From assembly GCA_964493955.1 (NCBI GenBank), contig CAZBPZ010000016.1, positions 1-26,609 of the forward strand: a DNA stretch of 26,609 nucleotides, written 5' to 3'. This stretch comes from CAZBPZ01 sp964493955 (GTDB lineage Bacteria; Chloroflexota; Dehalococcoidia; Dehalococcoidales; Fen-1064). Position numbers and translations under genes: made by a program. Each line of letters starts with the position of its first letter. Position 1 is the stretch's first letter. Below are positions 21,022-26,609 of the stretch, in pieces. A model generated the notes under the pieces. The model was not told the DNA's origin and made no database searches. It saw only the letters and a list, made by a program, of their open reading frames with translations.

Positions 21022-22761
21022 ATGGCCAAGGTAGTACTGCCCTTTTCCAGGGAAAACAAGGCGGACGAGCATGGAAAGGGTTTTGAGGACTGCGCCCTCT
21101 ACAAGAAGCTGCCGCCGCCCTTTCAGGAGGTGGTGCAGGCGCACCCTTTCCTGCTGGAGTACCTGCACATGGTGCCCATTGACGAGGTAGGGCTGCCAGA
21201 ATACCGCCCGCGCCTCACCAGGAAGATGGAGGAGACTAAGGAACCCAACATCATCTACCCGGTGGCCGAGGGGATTTTTGCCCACGTGCTGGCTGACAGG
21301 GAAGACAGCCGGAACCACTACATCACGGTTGAGCCAACCCTGACGATGGAGCTGGACGAGCTGGCCCGCGAGGTAGAGTCGCGCTGCATCGAGTTCGGGG
21401 ACAGGCTGCCGCCCTTTGATACCGAGGGTGACCACAAGAGCCAGCTGATGCGCTACGTGGAGCTCGTCACCGTGGACGGCGAGCGTTCCCCCGTGATAGC
21501 CGCGCCGAAGAAGGGGCTCTTCCGCCGCCAGACGCGGACCCTCACCCGGCTCAGCATGAACGCCCGTGAGCTGGAAGGCATCAAGTACCTGTTTGTGCGG
21601 GACAAGATTGGCCTGGGGGTGCTGGACCCGGTTGTCAAGGACCCCTACATCGAGGACATCAGCTGCTCCGGGGTGGGGCAGCTCTTCATTGAGCACAAGA
21701 TATTCGGCGGCCTCAAGAGTGTCATCAACTTCGCTACCATGGAAGAGCTTGACGAGTTTGTGCTGCGCCTGGCGGAGCAGCTCCGCAAGCCGGTTACCTA
21801 CCGCACCCCCATCGCCGACGCCACCCTGCCCAGCGGTGCCCGCATTAACATCGTCTTCGGGCGGGACGTCTCCAAGCGGGGCTCCAACTTCAGCATCCGG
21901 CGCTTCAGCGATGAGCCGCTCTCCATCTTTGAGCTGGTGGAGTTCGGGACGATTGACTACCGCATGCTGGCCTACCTTTCCCTCTGTCTGGCCAACGGGA
22001 TGAATATCTTCGTGGCCGGGGAGTCAGCCTCGGGCAAGACCTCCATGCTCAACGCTCTCACCGCCTTCATCCCACCCACCGCCAAGATAGTAACAATTGA
22101 GGACACGCCGGAGCTGCAAATCCCGCACGAGAACTGGATCCGCGAGGTGGTGGCCTCGGACAAGCGCGAGGCCACCGGGGCAGCCGTCACCACCTTCGAC
22201 CTGCTGAAAGCCGCCCTGCGGCAGCGCCCCAACGAGATAATGGTGGGCGAGATTCGCGGGCCCGAGGGCAACATTGCCTTCCAGGCAATGCAGACCGGCC
22301 ATTCCGTGATGTCCACCTTCCACGCCGCCTCCGTCCAGAAACTCATCCAGCGCATGACGGCGGCGCCAATCCTGGTACCCAAGGCCTATATTGATAACCT
22401 CAATGTGGCCGTCATGATGGCCACGGTGAAGCTGCCCAGCGGCAAGGTGGGACGGCGCATCACCAGCGTGGACGAAATTGTGGGCTATGACCCGCCCACC
22501 GAGTCCTTCAACATCGTGCAGGCCTTCAAGTGGGACGAGACCACCGACCGGTTTGACTTCACCGGGCACATGACGAGCTTCATCATGGAGCACAAGATAG
22601 CCCCCCGCATGGGGCTGGCCGGGCGTTCCAAGCAAAAGGTGTACTCCGAGATAGAGCGGCGCGCCCGCATATTTGCCACCCTGCACAAGGAACGTAATGT
22701 CAGGGGTTTCTACGAGGTGCTGGGCGTGCTCAGCCGTGCCCAGAAGGAGGGCCTGCTTTAG
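21022..22761 (+). CDS. flaI1: FlaI-type archaellum motor ATPase, copy 1
   Basis: Hexameric secretion ATPase (GspE/TadA/FlaI superfamily) that powers archaellum assembly and rotation. 579 residues: an N-terminal domain with a specific leader (M-A-K-V-V-L-P-F-S-R-E-N-K-A-D), a middle domain with D-P-Y-I-E-D-I-S-C-S-G (207-217), Walker A G-E-S-A-S-G-K-T (333-340), Asp box I-E-D-T-P-E-L (359-365), Walker B N-E-I-M-V-G-E-I-R-G (404-413) and His box T-G-H-S-V-M-S-T-F-H-A (425-435). All catalytic residues are intact. The start is confirmed by the matching N-terminus of the paralogue that follows. Unlike most genes here it has no clear ribosome site in the 33-nt gap after flaH. Closely related to copy 2 over its full length. 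Confidence 0.93.
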   Translation: MAKVVLPFSRENKADEHGKGFEDCALYKKLPPPFQEVVQAHPFLLEYLHMVPIDEVGLPEYRPRLTRKMEETKEPNIIYPVAEGIFAHVLADREDSRNHYITVEPTLTMELDELAREVESRCIEFGDRLPPFDTEGDHKSQLMRYVELVTVDGERSPVIAAPKKGLFRRQTRTLTRLSMNARELEGIKYLFVRDKIGLGVLDPVVKDPYIEDISCSGVGQLFIEHKIFGGLKSVINFATMEELDEFVLRLAEQLRKPVTYRTPIADATLPSGARINIVFGRDVSKRGSNFSIRRFSDEPLSIFELVEFGTIDYRMLAYLSLCLANGMNIFVAGESASGKTSMLNALTAFIPPTAKIVTIEDTPELQIPHENWIREVVASDKREATGAAVTTFDLLKAALRQRPNEIMVGEIRGPEGNIAFQAMQTGHSVMSTFHAASVQKLIQRMTAAPILVPKAYIDNLNVAVMMATVKLPSGKVGRRITSVDEIVGYDPPTESFNIVQAFKWDETTDRFDFTGHMTSFIMEHKIAPRMGLAGRSKQKVYSEIERRARIFATLHKERNVRGFYEVLGVLSRAQKEGLL

Positions 22762-22770
22762 GGGAGTGGC

Positions 22771-24513
22771 ATGGCGCAGATAGTCCTGCCTTTTTCCAGG
22801 GAAAACAAGGCCGACAACCACGACCTTGAGGAGCTCTATCGGGGCCTGGAGGAGAAGCTGCCGGCGCCCCTGAAATCGGCGGCGGAAGAGAACCCGCACA
22901 TCCTCAACTACCTGCGGATGGTGCCGCTGGACGAGGTGGGCATTCCCAAGTTTGTCAGCGAGCCGTCCCGCAAGCTGGGTGATGACAAGACCCCCAACTA
23001 CCTCTACCCCACCAACAACAAGGGTATCTTCGTGCATATTCTCAACAACCCGGACGATGCCCGTAACAGCTACATCCCGGTGGAGCCTACCCTGACGGCC
23101 AACCTGGACGTGCTGGCGCGCCGGGTTGAGCACAAGCTGCTGGAGCTACGCGAGCGCCTGCCGCGGTTTGACCCGGACGGTGACCTGGAGCAGCAGATGA
23201 TTGACCTGATTGACAAGGTGACGACGGTCCAGGGCAGCGAGAAGCCCGGCTTCTTTGAGCGGCAGTTCGGCTTCCTGCGCCGGGGCGGGGCCAGGGTGGC
23301 CCCCATCCGCGTCACCCCCCAGGAGTTGATGGCGCTGCGCTACCTCTTCATCCGTGACAAGCTGGGCCTGGGCCCTCTGGAGACCCTCATCTCCGACCCG
23401 TATATCGAGGACATCAGCTGCTCCGGGCGCGGCCAGATATTCATTGAGCACAAGATTTTCAAGTCTCTCAAGAGCATGATTACCTTCGAGACCTACGAGG
23501 AGCTGGACGAGTTTGTCCTCTGGCTCTCGGAGCGCATCAAGAAGCCGGTGACCTACCGCAACCCGATTGTTGATGCCACCCTGCCGGACGGCTCGCGCAT
23601 CAACATCGTCTTCGGTAAGGAGGTCTCCAGGCGCGGCTCAAACTTCACCGTCCGCAAGTTTGCCGGTGTACCCGTCTCAATCTTTGAGCTGGTGGAGTTC
23701 GGCAGTATCAACTACCAGATGCTGGCCTACCTCTCGCTGTGCATCGGCAACGGGATGAACGTCTTCGTTTCCGGTGAGACCGCCTCCGGTAAGACCACCC
23801 TGCTCAACGCCCTGACCACCTTCATCCACCCCATGGCCAAGGTGGTGAGTATTGAGGATACCCCGGAGCTGCAGGTCCCGCACCAGAACTGGATTCGCGA
23901 GGTGGTGCAGACCACCAACATGGAGGACGATGCCGTCGGCGTGAACATGTTTGACCTGCTGAAAGCCGCCCTGCGCCAGCGCCCCAACGAGATCCTGGTG
24001 GGCGAGATTCGCGGTCCGGAGGGTAACGTGGCCTTCCAGGCAATGCAGACCGGCCACTCCGTAATGGCCACCTTCCATGCCGCCTCGGTGGAGAAGCTGA
24101 TACAGCGCCTGACGGGCCATCCCATCCTGGTGCCCAAGTCTTACGTGGAGAACCTGAACATCGTCATCCTCACCAGCATGGTCAAGCTTCCCAACGGTAA
24201 GACGGGGCGGCGGGTCACCGGGATTAACGAGATTGTTGCCTATGACCCGGCCTATGACTCCTTCACCTTCGTGGAGAGTTTCCACTGGGACGAGGCGACC
24301 GACACTTTCGAGTTCGTTGGCTACATGTCCAGCTTTATCCTGGAGAACAAGGTGGCCCCGAAGATAGGCCTTGGCCAGAAGAAGCAGCGTGTTTACGCCG
24401 AGGTGGAGCGCCGTGCCAAGATTCTGGAGAAGCTGCACAGGGAACAGAAGATAACCAACTTCTACGAGGTACTGCGCGTCCTGAGCCGGGCGCAGCGGCA
24501 GGGGTTGTTCTAG
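22771..24513 (+). CDS. flaI2: FlaI-type archaellum motor ATPase, copy 2
   Basis: 580 residues, a full-length paralogue of the gene before it. N-terminus M-A-Q-I-V-L-P-F-S-R-E-N-K-A-D, Walker A G-E-T-A-S-G-K-T (335-342), Asp box I-E-D-T-P-E-L (361-367), Walker B N-E-I-L-V-G-E-I-R-G and His box T-G-H-S-V-M-A-T-F-H-A are all intact, so it should be active. The two proteins diverge most around 135-182 and in the loop after the Asp box (about 380-392), and are near identical around Walker B. A GGGGAG ribosome site lies 5 nt before the ATG, 9 nt after the stop of copy 1. FlaJ follows after 2 nt. Archaeal operons normally have one flaI; the second could form mixed hexamers, separate assembly from rotation, or serve a pilus. 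Confidence 0.93.
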   Translation: MAQIVLPFSRENKADNHDLEELYRGLEEKLPAPLKSAAEENPHILNYLRMVPLDEVGIPKFVSEPSRKLGDDKTPNYLYPTNNKGIFVHILNNPDDARNSYIPVEPTLTANLDVLARRVEHKLLELRERLPRFDPDGDLEQQMIDLIDKVTTVQGSEKPGFFERQFGFLRRGGARVAPIRVTPQELMALRYLFIRDKLGLGPLETLISDPYIEDISCSGRGQIFIEHKIFKSLKSMITFETYEELDEFVLWLSERIKKPVTYRNPIVDATLPDGSRINIVFGKEVSRRGSNFTVRKFAGVPVSIFELVEFGSINYQMLAYLSLCIGNGMNVFVSGETASGKTTLLNALTTFIHPMAKVVSIEDTPELQVPHQNWIREVVQTTNMEDDAVGVNMFDLLKAALRQRPNEILVGEIRGPEGNVAFQAMQTGHSVMATFHAASVEKLIQRLTGHPILVPKSYVENLNIVILTSMVKLPNGKTGRRVTGINEIVAYDPAYDSFTFVESFHWDEATDTFEFVGYMSSFILENKVAPKIGLGQKKQRVYAEVERRAKILEKLHREQKITNFYEVLRVLSRAQRQGLF

Positions 24514-24515
24514 CT

Positions 24516-26030
24516 ATGGCGAAATGGTACAGGTTCTGGGCCAGGGACGAAGAGGCCGGCAGGAAACAGTCGGTCGATAACCAGCTGCTGGACGTGGACT
24601 TTTTCTGCCAGCTCAGCTACATGGCGGCTATCGCCACCTCCGGCATCTCCCGTAGCGGGCTCTTTGACTACGCTTCCAGGCTGCCCTACATCTCATCGGC
24701 CTACTTCAAGCGGGTGTCCTTCGTGGCCAAGGCCTTCAACCATGACTACGCCGAGGCCTGCCGTATTGTCGGCCAGGCCACCAAGGAACCGCAGGTCAAG
24801 TCGTTCCTGCTGCGCTTTTCGGGGGCGCTCTCCTCCGGTGAGGACATCGTCAGCTTCCTGGAACGCGAGTCCGAGGTCTCTTCCGAGACCTACGGTAACC
24901 AGTACGAGCGGCGCCTGGAGACACTCAAGAAGTGGACCGATGCCTATGTGGCCCTCATCATGTCCACTGCCATCGTGACCGTGCTGGCGGTGGTCTCCAT
25001 GATTATCGGCAACATCACGCCGGTGTTCATTGTGGGGCTGGCTACCCTGACCATCACCGTGACCATCAGCGGGGTGTGGCTTATCTATCGCACCGCCCCG
25101 CGGGAGACCAAGAACCATAAGCTGTCCATCCGCTCCAGGGAGCAGAACATCGCCCGCCACCTCAGCCGGCTCCTGCTGCCGGCGGGGGTGGCGGTGGTGG
25201 CGCTGCTGCTGGCGACGGGGCAGGACCTGGGCTATGCCATGCTGGCGGCGGCTGGCTTCCTGCTGCCGATTGGCATCGTTGCCAAGATTGATGATACCAA
25301 GGTGGACAAGCGTGACTCGGATATAGCCGGGTTACTGCGCTCGCTGGGCGGTGTCAGCCAGGCAATCGGCTCCACCGTCAACGAGGCCATGGCCCGGCTG
25401 GACTTCCACTCGCTCGGCTCCCTGCGCGAAGACGTCAACCTCCTGTACACCCGCCTGCTGGCCGGTATCAACCAGCGCCTCTGCTGGGAGCAGTTCGTGG
25501 GTGAGACCGGCTCGGAGCAGGTGGCCCGCGCCGTGCGCATTTTCCTTGACGGCATCAGCCTGGGGGGTGACCCGGAGCGGGTGGGCTACGACGCCAGCGG
25601 CTTTGCCATCAAGATATCCCTGCTGCGGGCCAAGCGGCGGCTGATTGAGTCCGGCATGCTCTGGCTCACCAACGTGATGCACCTGGTGCTGGCCTCGCTG
25701 GTGGTCTTCGTTTACCAGATTCTCATTACTTTCACCACCATGATTAGTGAGGTCATGCCGGACGAGTCCGGGCAGGCCACCCTGGCAATGACAGGGCTGC
25801 CCTCGTTCGGCGTTTTCGGGGGTGGCGGCGAGAACCTCGGGCTGCTCCATTTCATGGTGATTGCCATTGTGGTGGTGCTCTCCTTCGCCAACGCCATGGC
25901 CATCTTTGCCACCAGCGGCGGGCACTACTTCAAGCTGGCTTTCTACCTGGCAATAACACTGGCAATGTCCGGCGTGGCGCTGATAGCCGTGCCGCAGTTT
26001 GTGCAGCTTCTCTTTGCCGGATTTGCCTAG
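24516..26030 (+). CDS. flaJ: FlaJ, archaellum membrane platform protein
   Basis: 504 residues; the inner-membrane core on which FlaI acts and around which the filament assembles. Cytosolic T2SF-type domain 1 (about 25-140, ending G-A-L-S-S-G-E-D-I-V-S-F-L), two helices (about 144-192), two more (about 219-258), T2SF domain 2 (about 262-378, with L-L-R-S-L-G and L-F/I-L-D-G-I-S-L-G-G-D), and three C-terminal helices (about 383-410, 442-464, 472-500). This is the FlaJ arrangement with an extra helix pair compared with GspF. Begins 2 nt after flaI2, so is translationally coupled to it. Motor function is inferred from family and context. Confidence 0.92.
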   Translation: MAKWYRFWARDEEAGRKQSVDNQLLDVDFFCQLSYMAAIATSGISRSGLFDYASRLPYISSAYFKRVSFVAKAFNHDYAEACRIVGQATKEPQVKSFLLRFSGALSSGEDIVSFLERESEVSSETYGNQYERRLETLKKWTDAYVALIMSTAIVTVLAVVSMIIGNITPVFIVGLATLTITVTISGVWLIYRTAPRETKNHKLSIRSREQNIARHLSRLLLPAGVAVVALLLATGQDLGYAMLAAAGFLLPIGIVAKIDDTKVDKRDSDIAGLLRSLGGVSQAIGSTVNEAMARLDFHSLGSLREDVNLLYTRLLAGINQRLCWEQFVGETGSEQVARAVRIFLDGISLGGDPERVGYDASGFAIKISLLRAKRRLIESGMLWLTNVMHLVLASLVVFVYQILITFTTMISEVMPDESGQATLAMTGLPSFGVFGGGGENLGLLHFMVIAIVVVLSFANAMAIFATSGGHYFKLAFYLAITLAMSGVALIAVPQFVQLLFAGFA

Positions 26031-26043
26031 GGGGTGAAACATC

Positions 26044-26609
26044 ATGTTCGGGCTTGGTTCACAGTTCTACCTCTATCTTCTGGGTGGCGTGCTTATCATC
26101 GGTGCGGTGGTGGTGCTGGTGGTCCCGCTTCTCACGAGGTCGGCCAGGGAGCGGCGGGCGGCGGCCCGGGCCCTGGGCGCGGCCTCACCGGAGGAGCCGG
26201 GGGCGGAGAAGAAACCGTTCTGGCGCCGGCGGCGTGATTCGGTCAGGGAGATAAGGGAGGCCATCCGGAAGGACAGGGAAGCCAGCCGCGAGGAGCTGGC
26301 GGCCCAGGCGCAGCTCGAGGCGGCCGCAGCCACACTGGCGGACACCCCGGCCGAGGCCGGGACGGCCACCCCGGCCCGGCTGGCCGAGCCGGTGGCGGTG
26401 GGAGCGGTTGCGGGAGGTGCCGGGATGTCACTGCCAGATTCGGGGTCGTCGCCGGAGCCACTGGCGGCGGAGCCGGCTGCCGATGGTACGGCCGGTGGTG
26501 TGGCCAGCTCGGACTCCCTGGAGGAACTGCTGGGTGACCTGAAGGACGGCGCTGGTGGGCCGCCGGAGGTCGGGGAGGGAGACGAGCCGGACGAGGGCGA
26601 AGAGCCTGA
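26044..26609 (+). CDS. Membrane-anchored low-complexity protein (3' end beyond window), possible FlaX-like scaffold
   Basis: From ATG 26044, 13 nt after flaJ with GGGGTGA just upstream, the frame stays open for 188 codons to the last base; the TGA at the very end is in another frame. Features: one N-terminal membrane helix (about 8-31), a strongly basic stretch (T-R-S-A-R-E-R-R), a charged helical segment about 62-95 (S-V-R-E-I-R-E-A-I-R-K-D-R) that could be a coiled coil, then an Ala/Pro/Gly/Glu-rich tail with S-L-E-E-L-L-G-D-L near 159. Single N-terminal helix plus coiled coil resembles the layout of crenarchaeal FlaX, the ring scaffold around the motor, but there is no clear sequence match. 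I do not recognise the family; its place in the operon suggests an archaellum function. Confidence 0.7.
   Translation, partial: MFGLGSQFYLYLLGGVLIIGAVVVLVVPLLTRSARERRAAARALGAASPEEPGAEKKPFWRRRRDSVREIREAIRKDREASREELAAQAQLEAAAATLADTPAEAGTATPARLAEPVAVGAVAGGAGMSLPDSGSSPEPLAAEPAADGTAGGVASSDSLEELLGDLKDGAGGPPEVGEGDEPDEGEEP

Noticed and set aside
26607..26609. TGA at the last three bases as the stop of the final gene.
   Set aside because: It is out of frame with ATG 26044; the frame ends in an incomplete codon, so the gene continues beyond the window.
1..26609. Archaeal host, suggested by archaellum and AglB genes.
   Set aside because: NAD+-dependent ligase, PAS/histidine kinase and bacterial-looking promoters and ribosome sites point to a bacterium; an unusual archaeon is not formally excluded.
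1..26609. CRISPR arrays, tRNA or rRNA genes, insertion sequences.
   Set aside because: No regularly spaced repeats, no tRNA cloverleaf and no transposase-like frame were seen; the only large repeat is the archaellin pair.

Overview
The window is GC-rich, gene-dense DNA, almost certainly from a bacterium. Evidence for this is an NAD+-dependent DNA ligase, Shine-Dalgarno sites before most genes, ATG/GTG/TTG starts and a bacterial-type PAS/histidine kinase. Its most striking content is nevertheless archaeal in type: an archaellum (archaeal flagellum) operon and an AglB/STT3-type oligosaccharyltransferase. Archaella are known outside Archaea in some Chloroflexota, so a Chloroflexota (Dehalococcoidia/Anaerolineae-like) origin is the best guess. 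That is inference; no 16S rRNA is present.

Layout. 1-1997 (-): ligA, missing only its extreme C-terminus. 2123-2641 (-): a GNAT acetyltransferase, divergent from 2765-3871 (+), a histone-deacetylase-fold hydrolase. The hydrolase overlaps tail-to-tail with an orphan soluble PAS/histidine kinase (3850-4905, -). After a 413-bp region with inverted repeats comes a plus-strand operon (5319-10229): iron-type alcohol dehydrogenase, AglB/STT3 oligosaccharyltransferase and a B12-binding radical SAM enzyme, joined by overlaps. Facing it is a minus-strand operon (16589 down to 10259): a dolichol-phosphate-sugar-synthase-like GT2, a second GT2, a polytopic membrane protein of GT-C type, a methyltransferase-GT4 fusion, and a CDP-alcohol phosphatidyltransferase. 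Together these could build, modify and transfer a lipid-linked glycan.

From 17210 to the window end (+) runs the archaellum operon: two archaellins sharing a 534-bp perfect repeat, a FlaC/FlaE-like fusion, two FlaF/FlaG-type stator proteins, FlaH, two tandem full-length FlaI ATPases, FlaJ, and a membrane-anchored protein still open at the last base. A 620-bp leader region precedes it, and a perfect 16-bp hairpin separates the archaellin genes from the motor genes.

Working model (inference): this bacterium builds an archaellum whose filament subunits carry N-glycosylation sequons (N80-Q-S and N118-V-T) and could be modified by the neighbouring AglB pathway. Less ordinary details are the tandem FlaI pair, the homogenised archaellin pair, the hairpin between filament and motor genes, a minimal MPM upstream ORF, a duplicated translation-start region before the methyltransferase-GT4 gene, and a CDP-alcohol transferase lacking the last Asp of its signature.
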